From Prochlorococcus sp. AG-363-N20 (GTDB taxonomy: Bacteria > Cyanobacteriota > Cyanobacteriia > PCC-6307 > Cyanobiaceae), in the NCBI GenBank assembly GCA_003280105.1, contig QCFX01000003.1, positions 1 to 64,000 of the forward strand: DNA of 64,000 nucleotides. Direction: 5' to 3'. Positions 21,023 through 31,843 of this stretch are shown one piece after another. Under the pieces are notes generated by a model. The model worked only from the letters and a program-made list of their open reading frames with translations, searched no databases and had not been told where the DNA came from. The position numbers and the translations under genes are program-made. How positions within the stretch are numbered: the first letter of the stretch is position 1; every line of letters begins with the position of its first letter.

Positions 21023-21325
21023 ATGCTTTCGGCTTCAACACGTCTTCAAATTCAAGAGATCCTTATTCGTATAGCAAAAAGAGAAAGCATCTCCTTAAGG
21101 GAAAGGCTCTACATTGAAAAACATGCTGATTCTGACCCTACAGTCTCAACATGGGTTAAGAAGGCTTATCGAATTCAGCAAGAGAGACATGCATCAAATG
21201 CAATTGATCATTTATTAAATTCTCTTGACCTCGATTCACCAGACCCAGAATCCAACTTTCACCCTGAAGAAGATGATCTTGCAGAATGGTTTAAAGGGGC
21301 ACCTTCTTGGTTATCCAGAAGCTAA
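21023..21325 (+). CDS. Conserved hypothetical protein
   Basis: 100-aa ORF immediately upstream of the GMC oxidoreductase on the same strand. Confidence 0.65.
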   Translation: MLSASTRLQIQEILIRIAKRESISLRERLYIEKHADSDPTVSTWVKKAYRIQQERHASNAIDHLLNSLDLDSPDPESNFHPEEDDLAEWFKGAPSWLSRS

Positions 21326-21367
21326 AAGCATTAAAGAAAATCACCTTCTCATCATTTCCAAGCAAAG

Positions 21368-23017
21368 TTGACCAACCTTCAATACGAAGCGATAGTTATC
21401 GGATCAGGTGCAACAGGGGGTATAGCTGCTCTTACCCTTGCAGAAAAAGGTATAAAAGTTTTGGTGATCGAAGCAGGTCCAAAACTTTCTGCTCAAAAGG
21501 CCCTGGGCTCAGAGCCAATAAACATGCTTCGAAGAATTTCAGGGATTCTCAATGGTGAAAAACGCATTCAGGCACAGCACCCAGGTTTTTGGAAGACGAA
21601 TCCATTGCTTTACCAAAATGAAAAAGAGAATCCTTATACCCATCCAAATGATCAACCTTTTATTTGGACTCAAGGACGTCAAGTAGGAGGAAGAAGTCTT
21701 ACTTGGGGGGGGATTACATTACGCCTTTCTCAAAAAGATCTGAAAGCTGCTCAAACAGATGGCTACGGTCCTGAATGGCCACTCCAATATTCAGACCTCG
21801 CTCCTCACTACAGTTCAATAGAAAAATTTCTTGGAGTTCACGGTTTCTGCGATGGTTTAAACCAATTACCTGATGGTGAATATTTAAGCCCATTACCATT
21901 TACACAAAGTGAGGAATATTTCTCTAAACACGTATCTAATTCACTAAAATTTCCTTTTATCCATTCAAGAGGCTTTGGGCCACACCAGCCAGAAAATGAA
22001 GGGGATTGGCCTCGTTCTAGCAGTCCAGGAAGCACACTAAAAAAAGCATTAAGAACTGGGAATGTAACTCTATTATCTAATCATGTTGCTGAAAGATTGA
22101 TCATTAATCAAGTTGAGAGTATTGCTAGTGGTGTTTTAGTTATAGATAAAAGTAATGGCTTAAGAAAGAAATTTGAAGGAAAGCTAATTGTAATTTGTGC
22201 TTCAACAATACAAACTATTCGTTTACTACTAAATTCAGAGAAAAAGCGACATTCAGATGGATTTTCTGACCCTTCTGGAAGGCTGGGAAGCTATCTAATG
22301 GACCATATATCAATTTGCCGTTTTTTTTCTCTTCCAAAAACACTTATAGAAAAATCATCATCAACTTCTAATAAAGATCAGGTTCTCTCAGGAGCTGGTA
22401 GCTTCTTCATCCCATTTGGTACAAGTTTTGAGAATAAAAAGAGAGCAAATTTCATTAGAGGTTATGGAATCTGGGGTGGTATAGATAGATTTGAACCTCC
22501 TAAATGGCTTAAAACAATGCCAGAGACATCCACGGGATTTCTAATAGGTCATGGAGAAGTATTGCCATACGAAAATAACAGGGTTACTCTCTCAGATAAG
22601 GTCGATAGCTTGGGACTTGCAATACCACACATATCGTGTAAATGGAGAGAAAATGAGATCGCGATGGCAGATCATATGACAAAAACAATTCATCAAATAA
22701 TTGAATCTACTGGTGGCAAAGTTTTGCCTTTAACAAAGCTCATAAATCTTCCTTTTATAGATTTCTTCTTAAAAGATGCTGTTGCGCTTAAAGAAACAGC
22801 TCCTCCTCCTGGCTATTACATCCATGAAGTTGGAGGAGCTCCAATGGGCACAAATGAACAGACAAGTGTTTTAGATCCATATAACAGACTTTGGCGTTGC
22901 CCTAACGTTCTTGTGGTAGATGGGGCCTGTTGGCCAACTTCAGCGTGGCAAAGCCCAACGCTCACAATGATGGCCATCTCAAGAAGAGCCTGCCTAAATG
23001 CTCTTAACTCCCTGTAG
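21368..23017 (+). CDS. GMC-family FAD oxidoreductase
   Basis: VIGSGATGGIAALTLAEKG dinucleotide motif, GGRSLTWGGITLR, C-terminal VVDGACWPTSAWQSPTLTMMA. TTG start as listed. Confidence 0.9.
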   Translation: MTNLQYEAIVIGSGATGGIAALTLAEKGIKVLVIEAGPKLSAQKALGSEPINMLRRISGILNGEKRIQAQHPGFWKTNPLLYQNEKENPYTHPNDQPFIWTQGRQVGGRSLTWGGITLRLSQKDLKAAQTDGYGPEWPLQYSDLAPHYSSIEKFLGVHGFCDGLNQLPDGEYLSPLPFTQSEEYFSKHVSNSLKFPFIHSRGFGPHQPENEGDWPRSSSPGSTLKKALRTGNVTLLSNHVAERLIINQVESIASGVLVIDKSNGLRKKFEGKLIVICASTIQTIRLLLNSEKKRHSDGFSDPSGRLGSYLMDHISICRFFSLPKTLIEKSSSTSNKDQVLSGAGSFFIPFGTSFENKKRANFIRGYGIWGGIDRFEPPKWLKTMPETSTGFLIGHGEVLPYENNRVTLSDKVDSLGLAIPHISCKWRENEIAMADHMTKTIHQIIESTGGKVLPLTKLINLPFIDFFLKDAVALKETAPPPGYYIHEVGGAPMGTNEQTSVLDPYNRLWRCPNVLVVDGACWPTSAWQSPTLTMMAISRRACLNALNSL

Positions 23018-23402
23018 TCGCAAAAAGATCATCTAAATACCTCTCAGTTACTGCTCTATCGTCACAGCCATTCTGAAATAAGAAGCTAGCCAAAGCTGAG
23101 CTCATAAGAGTGTATTGGTCCCAAGAAGGATTGCAGCCAATGAAATCCTTCATCCCCCTATAAAGAGCCTCAGGTATTTCAGCTTCAAGGCTGACAGAGG
23201 CCGCTGAGCCCTCTTCCTCTACTGCGGTTGATTCCAATCGAACAGTGGTTTGAAGGTGATTTAGTTCCATTAATTCCTGGAGGCTGATCGAATTTCCCTG
23301 AACAAGAATCCATAAAAAAGCCTTCTGAGTCAAAGTAGAAAAAGATTTAGGAAGATTTGCCAAGACAGAACAAGACTCATTTAACTGCAATGCTCTCTTC
23401 AA
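23004..23402 (-). CDS. DUF2811-like conserved cyanobacterial protein
   Basis: IPEALYRGMKDFIGCNPSWDQYTLMSSALASFLFQNG block. Confidence 0.65.
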   Translation of the reverse strand: MKRALQLNESCSVLANLPKSFSTLTQKAFLWILVQGNSISLQELMELNHLQTTVRLESTAVEEEGSAASVSLEAEIPEALYRGMKDFIGCNPSWDQYTLMSSALASFLFQNGCDDRAVTERYLDDLFATTGS

Positions 23403-23470
23403 TTTCTATGGCAATTGCCCATGGCAGGAAAGAAAACTCAAAAATTGTCAAGCATCATGTGAGACGAAAA

Positions 23471-23570
23471 GGAAAAACCACAGTTTTTCCGGTTTTATTG
23501 AAAGGTGAGGGAATGGCTCGTGGAAAACTCCCCATTTCCCTGTGGAAAGACCCTTGGAAAAACCTTTCTG
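23471..23570. ncRNA. Candidate structured RNA element in cbiX-DUF2811 intergenic region
   Basis: GGAAAAAC-CACA-GTTTTTCC hairpin, a nested AGGGAATGG/CCATTTCCCT stem and a second GGAAAAACC arm. Confidence 0.35.
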
Positions 23571-23645
23571 CTTTTTATATTAGCCATGCTTATCTATCGC
23601 TAGTCTCATGCGTCGCGCATAAGAAGAGACTTATGAGTCATCTCA

Positions 23646-24746
23646 TTAAATAGGTTTTTCTTTAGATTTCGAGGATTCCCGCAAGCAAAGCGTGACAGGA
23701 CCCAAAGGGTGATCAGCATGTGGATATGTGGAATGTGTGTGATCATGCGAATGCTCAGGATGCTTGCTCGCTGCTTCTCCTTCTGAAGGTTCGTCAAAGA
23801 CCTCTTGCTGACAATCTCCTGTACATTCTGCTTTGCAAAGAACACAGGATTCTTGAAGGCCCTCAACATGATGGTGGTGGCTTTCTTGTCGAAGACCAAC
23901 TTCACTTTCAAACCCCAGAACAGTTGAGCGATACTTGCAGAGAGAACAGTTCATAGCATTATTCCCTGCTAAAACCTCATTAATTCTTTCTTGAAAAGTT
24001 CTAATTACTAAGGGATGTGATCCTAGATATCCAGCTTGCAAAAACTCAACTTCTGGATATTCATTAGCCACCCTTTGAGTGTGTTGCTTTATACGAGTAA
24101 CTAGAACTCCTGAAAAAAGGAAATATGGAACAACAACAATCCTTTTAAAACCCAAGCGAATAGCATGCCTCAATCCAGGTTCAACTAATGGAAAGGTAAC
24201 TCCTGAAAAAACAGTTTCGCCCCAACCAAATCCAAAACCCTCAACCAACATTCTTGTAATTTTGGCAACATTCGAATTTGCATCTGGATCAGAAGATCCA
24301 CGTCCAACAACAACAAGGAGCGTTTTAGACAGAGCAACATTCTTAGAAGCAGCATCAATAGCTTCTTTTACCCTTGCCCCTACAGCTCCAATCATCCAAT
24401 TATTTATCCCAAGTTCTCTTCCATATTGAATTTCCAAGCCTGTTTCTAGAGAATACTTGTTTAAAACGGATGGTATATCGTTTTTTGCATGGCCAGCTGC
24501 AAACAACATTGCAGGGACAGCGATAACCCTTTCAACAGATTGTTTAACAAGTCTATCTAAAGCCTCTTTAATTATTGGGCGAGCAAATTCCAAGTACCCA
24601 TACTCAACTGGAACATTTTGCAAATCGACTCGCAAGCAATCGACCAAACCAGCAAATTCTTTTACCGCCAAACCGTTTCTACTCCCATGGCCGCATATCA
24701 ATACTCCAAGGCGAGAGTCTTGATTTTTCAAAATTTCGGTAACCAA
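23646..24746 (-). CDS. cbiX: Sirohydrochlorin cobaltochelatase, CbiX type with His-rich tail
   Basis: LICGHGSRNGLAVKEF and VVVGRGSSDPDANSNVAK repeated CbiX halves; MNCSLC motif; HPEHSHDHTHSTYPHADH C-terminal region. Confidence 0.87.
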   Translation of the reverse strand: MVTEILKNQDSRLGVLICGHGSRNGLAVKEFAGLVDCLRVDLQNVPVEYGYLEFARPIIKEALDRLVKQSVERVIAVPAMLFAAGHAKNDIPSVLNKYSLETGLEIQYGRELGINNWMIGAVGARVKEAIDAASKNVALSKTLLVVVGRGSSDPDANSNVAKITRMLVEGFGFGWGETVFSGVTFPLVEPGLRHAIRLGFKRIVVVPYFLFSGVLVTRIKQHTQRVANEYPEVEFLQAGYLGSHPLVIRTFQERINEVLAGNNAMNCSLCKYRSTVLGFESEVGLRQESHHHHVEGLQESCVLCKAECTGDCQQEVFDEPSEGEAASKHPEHSHDHTHSTYPHADHPLGPVTLCLRESSKSKEKPI

Positions 24747-24922
24747 GGTGAAATGTCACTTATCAAGACACTATCTCGAAACAGGAGAATCTTTAATAGT
24801 GAGAACTAGTTAAAATTATATTTAAGGGTTCGTGGAAAAACATTCATAAACACATTTCAGTACCTAATTCGTTAGCTCAAGATTCCAGAGTTGCTGGTGT
24901 CTATAACGAAAAAGACGGCGAT

Positions 24923-26119
24923 TTGAAGGAAATACTACTTGCAGCACAACTTCGTCACAAACCACTACTTGTTTGCAGCGGAGGGACCTCTAGTCGGTGT
25001 GCTGCTAATGATCATTGGACTCTGGATTTAAGGAAAAGATGCCATCAAATTAATTTTGACCCAACCAATAAGCATGTTGAAATTGGCGCAGGCTTAACAA
25101 TGCGCGAGTTATTGAATGAGCTAGCCAAACACCAGAGAAGTTTTCCAATAGGTCTTTCAGGGATAACCGGGTTGGGTTACATCCTTACTGGAGGTGTTAG
25201 TCCATTGAGCAGACTTCAAGGATTGGCAATCGATCAAATTCTTCAATTCAAGGGTTACTGGGGTAATGGCGAGCAATTTAGTATTTCAAAGCCAAAATAT
25301 TCAGATAAAGGTGAGAATTTTTTAAAATGGAAAGGCTTATGCGGTGCTGCTCCGTTCCTAGCTGTAGTAACAAGTATTACTGCAAAGACTTTTCCTCTAA
25401 AGCCCTTGCATGTCTTGCAAGCCACGCTTTCTCCTAAGCAATTACATGCCATAATTCTCCAAGCAGAAACATGGCCAAATAACTTTAGTTTGCAATGGTC
25501 TTGGGGTAGTGAAATTAGAGCATTTGTAGTCATTCAAATAGACGAAAATAATCCCAACCAACCAGTTAAAAAGATCTTAAAAGAATTACCAAATTCCATA
25601 GAGCTAAATAGCTCTTCTTTAATAGGTCTGCAAAACATGCCTAAATTTGGATTAGAAGATATCAAAGAAAATAATTCACAAAAAATACATTCCGAAGTTA
25701 TTGGTTTATTGGGTCCTGGTTGGAGCAAAAACTGTGGGGAGATTATGAAGTCTCTTGAATTCCTAATCAAAAATCGGCCAGATCCAAATTGCCATATTGC
25801 CGCTCAGCAGATTGGAGGTGTGGCAAATAGTCAGAGTAAAGAAAGAACCTCATTCGTCCATCGAGAATCGATTTGGAAGCCTTGGATTACAGCAAGCTGG
25901 CCTTCTGGAGATGAAAAAGCAAGAGCTAAAAGTCTTTTCTGGTTGAAAAATTCTTGGAAAACACTTGAGCCTCATTGCCCTGGGATTCACTTAGCGCAAA
26001 TGCATCCACATTTGTCTTGGCATAGAGAAGAAACAAAAGCCGCATTCGGTGATTGGCTCCCTGGATTGCAAGTGCTCAAGTCGCATGTTGATCCAAACGG
26101 TATATTGCCCGAACTTTGA
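24923..26119 (+). CDS. FAD-binding oxidoreductase (GlcD/GlcE-like)
   Basis: VCSGGTSSRC, VEIGAGLTMRELLNEL, GLGYILTGGVSPLSRLQGLAIDQI. TTG start listed; true start may lie upstream. Confidence 0.75.
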   Translation: MKEILLAAQLRHKPLLVCSGGTSSRCAANDHWTLDLRKRCHQINFDPTNKHVEIGAGLTMRELLNELAKHQRSFPIGLSGITGLGYILTGGVSPLSRLQGLAIDQILQFKGYWGNGEQFSISKPKYSDKGENFLKWKGLCGAAPFLAVVTSITAKTFPLKPLHVLQATLSPKQLHAIILQAETWPNNFSLQWSWGSEIRAFVVIQIDENNPNQPVKKILKELPNSIELNSSSLIGLQNMPKFGLEDIKENNSQKIHSEVIGLLGPGWSKNCGEIMKSLEFLIKNRPDPNCHIAAQQIGGVANSQSKERTSFVHRESIWKPWITASWPSGDEKARAKSLFWLKNSWKTLEPHCPGIHLAQMHPHLSWHREETKAAFGDWLPGLQVLKSHVDPNGILPEL

Positions 26120-26144
26120 GATTCGCCCTCTTTAAAACTTTTAA

Positions 26145-27722
26145 ATGATTAGCAGTTCCTCTTCGTCTCTAAAAAAACAATGGTTTTCAGATCCGCAAAA
26201 GGATCTACTTTCCGGTCTTGTTGTTGCCTTCGCAATGATTCCAGAAGCAATTGCTTTTTCTGGTATTGCTGGAGTTGACCCCCAAGTAGGCCTTTTTGGA
26301 GCTTTTTGCTTATCAATAACCATTGCTTTCGTTGGAGGAAGGATGGGAATGATCACCTCTGCCACTGGTTCTACGGCTTTATTGATGACTGGTCTTGTTG
26401 CGACTGGGAATGCTCAAGGGGAAGGGTTGGGGCTCTCATACTTAATGGCAGCTGGATTATTAACTGGGGTTTTTCAAATCTTATGGGGCTATCTGCGGCT
26501 TGCTTATCAGATGCGTTTTGTGCCACAAGGTGTGCTGAGCGGGTTCGTGAATGCACTTGCATTATTAATTCTCCAAGCTCAATTCCCTCAATTAGGTTTT
26601 AGCTTCCACTCTGTTAAAAATGCCGGAGAAAACCACTTGGCTCATTCATTGCCAACTGGGATTCAACTACCAATTGTTTGGGGTCTAGTAATACTTGGAC
26701 TTATTATTATTTATGGTTTGCCAAGGATTACCAAACTTATTCCATCTCAATTAATAGCAATAATCGTCCTAACATTAATCACAGTTGGGTTAAATCTTGA
26801 TATCCCAACAGTTAAGGACTTAGGGCAATTGCCAAATGGTATCCCAAGCTTAACCATTCCTTTTGGACCTATTAGTGAAGGCAAAGTACCATTTAATTTA
26901 TCAACATTTGGATTGGTTTTACCTACTGCATTGGCAATTTCATTAGTAGGCTTGATGGAAACTTTTCTTACTCAAAATATCCTAGATGACATAACAGATA
27001 CTAATTCTGATAAGAATGTAGAAGCACGTGGGCAAGGTATAGCAAATATAGTGTCATCCTTTTTTGGAGGGATGGCTGGTTGTGCGCTAGTTGGGCAATC
27101 AGTAATGAATACAGAGAATGGGGGCAGGACAAGACTTTCCACATTTGCTTCTGGAATAAGCCTTTTGGCAATGATATTGCTTTGCAGACCTTGGCTTCAA
27201 CAAATACCAATGGCAGCATTAGTAGCCGTAATGATAACAATTGCTTTTAGCACTGCTGATACATCAGGTCTCAAGAATATTGCAAAAATACCTCGAAGTG
27301 ACAGCGCTGTCATGATAATGACTTTCTCAGTAACGATGCTAACCACTCCACATAATCTTGCTCTTGGTGTAATTGCTGGAGTAGCTCTTGCTGGCATCTT
27401 ATTTAGCAGAAAAATAGCTAAAGTGATAAAAGTAAGTGTTAGAGAAATAAATCCAGATGAGCTTTATTATGAGGTAACAGGTCAACTATTTTTTGTTAGC
27501 AAAGTCTATTTCATTCAGGGTTTTGATATACACAATCATCCCAACAAAGTTACTATAGATATGTCGAATGCTCATATTTGGGATCAGACAGGCGTGGCAG
27601 CTCTAAATGAAGTTGTTAGAAAGCTATCGTTAAGAGGTTCCAAAGTAGAAGTTATTGGATTGAATGAAGAAAGTCTAAATTTATTCGAGCGTTTATCAGG
27701 CCAAGAGTCTTCTCATGGATAA
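26145..27722 (+). CDS. SulP-family anion permease with STAS domain
   Basis: [28 protein letters not shown]-terminal signature and a C-terminal STAS-like region. Confidence 0.92.
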   Translation: MISSSSSSLKKQWFSDPQKDLLSGLVVAFAMIPEAIAFSGIAGVDPQVGLFGAFCLSITIAFVGGRMGMITSATGSTALLMTGLVATGNAQGEGLGLSYLMAAGLLTGVFQILWGYLRLAYQMRFVPQGVLSGFVNALALLILQAQFPQLGFSFHSVKNAGENHLAHSLPTGIQLPIVWGLVILGLIIIYGLPRITKLIPSQLIAIIVLTLITVGLNLDIPTVKDLGQLPNGIPSLTIPFGPISEGKVPFNLSTFGLVLPTALAISLVGLMETFLTQNILDDITDTNSDKNVEARGQGIANIVSSFFGGMAGCALVGQSVMNTENGGRTRLSTFASGISLLAMILLCRPWLQQIPMAALVAVMITIAFSTADTSGLKNIAKIPRSDSAVMIMTFSVTMLTTPHNLALGVIAGVALAGILFSRKIAKVIKVSVREINPDELYYEVTGQLFFVSKVYFIQGFDIHNHPNKVTIDMSNAHIWDQTGVAALNEVVRKLSLRGSKVEVIGLNEESLNLFERLSGQESSHG

Positions 27723-27871
27723 CCATGAATTATTCTTTAATATAGTAAGAACCCATTAAATCAATAATATTCTCTTAAGCACTGATTAAAAAAACTTTTT
27801 AATCAATACAAAAACCAGTTGTGCAATCTTGGTTAATCTATGACAATAAAATCTACCAGGATTATGCTTTT

Positions 27872-28921
27872 ATGAAAAGGCAATTTCTAACATTGCTAGC
27901 TAGTATTGCTTTGATCGGCTCTGGCTGCGCAAAAATTGATGACCAAGGGAGTTCACGACTTGATTTAATTCAAAAGAGAGGGGAATTAAAATGCGGCGTT
28001 AGTGGAAAGATTCCAGGTTTTAGTTTTCTAAAAACCAATGGTCAGTATGAAGGTCTCGATATAGATATTTGCCGGGCGATGGCAGCTGCCATTCTTGGAG
28101 ATCCCTCAAAGGTTCAATATCGACCACTTACAGCACCTGAAAGGTTTACAGCTCTTCGAACAGGAGAAATTGATCTCCTATCAAGAAACACAACTGTGAA
28201 TTTAAGCAGAGATTCCTCCGGAGGGAATGGCGTTACATTTGCTCCTGTTGTATTTCATGACGGTCAAGGAATAATGGTCAAGAAGGGAAGTGGGATATCA
28301 AGTATAAAATCATTGTCTAATAGCAATATATGCGTTGGTTCTGGAACAACTACAGAACAGAATTTAAACGATGCTTTTCAAGAGAAGAATCTCTTATATA
28401 AACCTATTAAATATCAAGACCTAAATCAAGTTGTTGCAGGTTATCTACAAGGAAGATGTGAGGCTATGACATCAGATAGATCTCAATTGGCAGCTGCCAG
28501 ATCTGGCTTTTCAAAACCTAATGATCACATTATATTAGAGGATGTCCTAAGCAAAGAGCCTTTAGCTCCAGCATCATTGGGTGGAGATCAGAAATTATCA
28601 GATGCGATGAGATGGGTAATATATGCACTCTTTACTGCTGAAGAGTTGGATATAAATAAGAACAATCTAAGAACTAAATTGTTAGAAGCTAAAAATGATA
28701 AGAGTTCTCTTTCTGTTAGGAGACTTCTTGGGATAGACGGTGGGCTAGGAAGAAAACTTGGCTTAGCAAATGATTTTGTCGTAAAGATTATTCAGAGCAC
28801 TGGAAACTATGGAGAGATTTACAATCGTCATCTTGGAAAAGATAGTCAAGTATATATTCCAAGAGGATTAAATGAATCTTACCTAAATGGAGGTTTGTTG
28901 ATTGCACCTCCTCTGAAATAA
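27872..28921 (+). CDS. aapJ: Polar amino acid ABC transporter substrate-binding lipoprotein
   Basis: Lipobox IGSGC, GELKCGVSGKIPGFSF, DIDICRAMAAAILGDPSKV; internal ATG preferred over the listed start at 27821. Confidence 0.88.
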   Translation: MKRQFLTLLASIALIGSGCAKIDDQGSSRLDLIQKRGELKCGVSGKIPGFSFLKTNGQYEGLDIDICRAMAAAILGDPSKVQYRPLTAPERFTALRTGEIDLLSRNTTVNLSRDSSGGNGVTFAPVVFHDGQGIMVKKGSGISSIKSLSNSNICVGSGTTTEQNLNDAFQEKNLLYKPIKYQDLNQVVAGYLQGRCEAMTSDRSQLAAARSGFSKPNDHIILEDVLSKEPLAPASLGGDQKLSDAMRWVIYALFTAEELDINKNNLRTKLLEAKNDKSSLSVRRLLGIDGGLGRKLGLANDFVVKIIQSTGNYGEIYNRHLGKDSQVYIPRGLNESYLNGGLLIAPPLK

Positions 28922-28925
28922 ATAA

Positions 28926-29825
28926 ATGAGATTATCAAAGAGTCTTATTTTTCAAGTTGTCTTTGGAATATTATTTATTCTTATAATTACACTGTTAATT
29001 AATAATCTATCAGTAAATCTTACTCGAGCAGGCTTGGGACTTAACTTTCAATGGTTGATGCATCCCGCTGGTTTTGCTCTTGCGGAGAGTTCTCTTCCAT
29101 TCAAACCATCTGATAATTATGCCTGGGCAATTTTAATTGGATGGACAAACAGCTTAAAGGTCATAATTACAAGTCTTTTTCTAGCAACATTACTGGGATT
29201 ATCTGCTGGTATAGCAAGGATAAGCTCTAATGCATTACTAAGAAAAATGTCCAGCCTATACGTAGCATTAATAAGACAAATTCCTCTATTAATACAACTT
29301 CTATTTTGGTATTTTGTTGCATTCCTAGGTTTATCTAAAACCCCAGTCAAAGTTTTGGGTGATCTAATAATGTTCTCTAATCAAGGTGTTAAAATATTTG
29401 GCCTAGAATTAAGCGTTGAATTCTCTGCATTGATTGTCGGCCTAACTGTTTTTACAGGTGCATCTATTGCAGAAATTGTCCGCGGTGGAATGAATTCAGT
29501 ACCTAAAGGGCAATGGGAAGCATTTAGAAGTCTTGGGATATCAGATGGTGTTGGAATTCGAAATATCCTTGCTCCACAAGCACTTCCAGCAATAATACCC
29601 GGGCTTACTAGTCAATATTTAAATCTTGCAAAAAATAGTACTCTTGCTATCGCCGTAGGATTCCCTGACATCTACGCAGTCAGTGATACAACAATAACTC
29701 AAACAGGAAGGGCGATAGAGGGATTTCTAATTTTACTTCTAAGCTTTCTTTTTCTCAATCTAGTTATAAGTTTTTCAATGGAGTTGATAAACAAAATAGT
29801 ACTAAAGGCAAATCGCATCAAATAA
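28926..29825 (+). CDS. aapQ: Amino acid ABC transporter permease
   Basis: HisM-type permease: YVALIRQIPLLIQLLFWYFV, EIVRGGMNSVPKGQWEAFRSLG. Confidence 0.88.
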   Translation: MRLSKSLIFQVVFGILFILIITLLINNLSVNLTRAGLGLNFQWLMHPAGFALAESSLPFKPSDNYAWAILIGWTNSLKVIITSLFLATLLGLSAGIARISSNALLRKMSSLYVALIRQIPLLIQLLFWYFVAFLGLSKTPVKVLGDLIMFSNQGVKIFGLELSVEFSALIVGLTVFTGASIAEIVRGGMNSVPKGQWEAFRSLGISDGVGIRNILAPQALPAIIPGLTSQYLNLAKNSTLAIAVGFPDIYAVSDTTITQTGRAIEGFLILLLSFLFLNLVISFSMELINKIVLKANRIK

Positions 29826-29945
29826 GTTTGTAGATATCAAGCTAATTTGAGAAAGAAATAAAAGTTCAGTCATTTAATGCTAAGCTAAAGTATAATGAGT
29901 TGAAATTCATAGAAGAGTTCATTTCACAACTTATTTCCTAATTAA

Positions 29946-30971
29946 ATGCTTGTACGAAAAAAAATATTAGTCAATTCAATTAGAAAAAACTTCTTCTCAT
30001 CCGTTACTGATGGATTCATAACCTTAATCCTAATTGCAATATTTATCTGGATTTTCTCAACTGTTATGCATTGGCTATTAAACAAGGCCGATTGGAATGT
30101 TGTGAGTGAAAACTTACGCCTCTTTAGTTATGGAAGCTATCCATTAGAGGAGCAATGGAGACCTAAGATTTGGATAGTCTCACTAATTACCCTTACATTA
30201 ATTACCCTTTCAGGAAGAAGAATTCATTCACCAAGGAAACTAATTCCATCTCTATGGATTTCAATGGTCCCTTTGGGAATAGTCCTACTATCTGGTGGGT
30301 TTGGGTTAAGGCCTGTTTCAACTATTAATTGGGGTGGTCTTGTTTTAACAATAGTCCTTACAGTATGCAGCGGTTCAATTGCACTGCCAATGGGAATATT
30401 ACTTGCAATAGGGAGGCAAAGCAATCTTCCTCTTATTCAGCAAAGTTGTAAGATATACATTGATATTATGAGATCTATTCCACTGATAGCAATATTATTT
30501 TTTGGCCAGTTAATGATTCCTCTTTTCCTACCTGCTGATATTGATATTAATAGAGTTATAAGAGCTATTTTTGCTTTCGCAATTTTCAGTTCAGCCTATA
30601 TAGCTGAAGACATACGAGGGGGCTTGCAATCCATACCTTTAACACAAAAGGAGGCTGCCTCTGCTCTAGGACTTAACCAATTACAAATAATATATTTAAT
30701 TACTTTGCCTCAAGCTCTTCGAGCAGCCCTGCCTGCACTGACTAATCAAGCTATTGGATTACTTCAAAATACAAGTCTAATGGCGATACTCGGACTTGTA
30801 GAGCTACTTGGCATTAGCAGAAGTCTTCTTGCAAATCCACAATATATTGGCAGATATCTAGAGGTATATGCTTGGCTGGCTGCTATTTACTGGCTGGTAT
30901 GTACTGCGATGGCATTGCTGTCGAAACACATAGAATTTAACTTAAGTCCAAGCAGTGCAAATTATGAATAG
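29946..30971 (+). CDS. aapM: Amino acid ABC transporter permease
   Basis: [43 protein letters not shown]. Confidence 0.87.
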   Translation: MLVRKKILVNSIRKNFFSSVTDGFITLILIAIFIWIFSTVMHWLLNKADWNVVSENLRLFSYGSYPLEEQWRPKIWIVSLITLTLITLSGRRIHSPRKLIPSLWISMVPLGIVLLSGGFGLRPVSTINWGGLVLTIVLTVCSGSIALPMGILLAIGRQSNLPLIQQSCKIYIDIMRSIPLIAILFFGQLMIPLFLPADIDINRVIRAIFAFAIFSSAYIAEDIRGGLQSIPLTQKEAASALGLNQLQIIYLITLPQALRAALPALTNQAIGLLQNTSLMAILGLVELLGISRSLLANPQYIGRYLEVYAWLAAIYWLVCTAMALLSKHIEFNLSPSSANYE

Positions 30972-31713
30972 AATTCGAATGGCAATTAAGGCGAATAAAG
31001 TAGTAAAAGCCTTTGGGAAAAACAATAAAGCCTTAGACGAAGTTTCATTAACAGTAAGAAGAGGAGAAGTGCTAGTAGTAATGGGACCTTCTGGCTCAGG
31101 TAAAAGTACATTAATCAGAACATTTAATGGTCTAGAATCAATTGATAAAGGAACAATTGATATCCTAGGGATAGAAATAGATGCAGTCCAAGACGAAAGA
31201 AAAATAAATGCGATCCGCCAGCAAGTTGGCATGGTCTTCCAGCAATTTAACCTGTTTCCACATCTGTCAATCTTAGAAAATATCACCATTGCCCCTATAA
31301 GAGTTCAGAAAAAAACTCAAAGAGAGGCAGAAGAAAAGGCAATTGAATTGCTAACTCAAATGGGAATATCAGATCAACTTAGAAAGTATCCCAACCAATT
31401 AAGTGGAGGCCAACAGCAAAGAGTAGCTATCGCAAGAGCCCTAGCAATGAATCCAGAAGTAATGCTATTTGATGAGCCAACAAGTGCTCTAGATCCAGAA
31501 AGAGTCAAAGAAGTTTTAGATGCAATGAAGTCTCTCGCAAAACAAGGAATGACCATGGTCGTAGTGACCCATGAAATCGAGTTTGCAAAAGAAGTCGCAG
31601 ATCATGTGCTTTTTATGGATGAAGGCAAAGTAATTGAGACATCAACACCCCAGGAGTTCTTCACAAATGCAAATCACGAGCGAAGTCGAAAATTTCTAAA
31701 CCAAATGATGTAG
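30955..31713 (+). CDS. aapP: Amino acid ABC transporter ATP-binding protein
   Basis: [46 protein letters not shown]; true start may be slightly downstream. Confidence 0.92.
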   Translation: MQIMNRIRMAIKANKVVKAFGKNNKALDEVSLTVRRGEVLVVMGPSGSGKSTLIRTFNGLESIDKGTIDILGIEIDAVQDERKINAIRQQVGMVFQQFNLFPHLSILENITIAPIRVQKKTQREAEEKAIELLTQMGISDQLRKYPNQLSGGQQQRVAIARALAMNPEVMLFDEPTSALDPERVKEVLDAMKSLAKQGMTMVVVTHEIEFAKEVADHVLFMDEGKVIETSTPQEFFTNANHERSRKFLNQMM

Positions 31714-31843
31714 CGACGCAAACGCAAAGGATAATAAGTAGATATACCGACCTGTAATTTCAAAGAAATAAGAAGACAAGAGCAATATTCATAAATAACA
31801 AACTCAACTAAATGTATACTTCAAGTTAGTGGCAAGTAGAAGT

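Noticed and set aside
23515-23550. Two DnaA-box-like sequences (TTTTCCACG, CTTTCCACA on the minus strand)
   Set aside because: Only two near matches, no dnaA/dnaN nearby and no skew computed; not enough to claim an origin.
23357-23653. 98-aa + strand ORF over the cbiX-DUF2811 gap
   Set aside because: Overlaps the DUF2811 N-terminus antisense, no recognisable family, and the region's inverted repeats suggest structure rather than coding.
24079-24429. 116-aa + strand ORF antisense to cbiX
   Set aside because: Shadow ORF; the CbiX frame carries clear family motifs.
30942-31289. 115-aa minus ORF antisense to aapP
   Set aside because: Shadow of a strongly conserved ABC ATPase.
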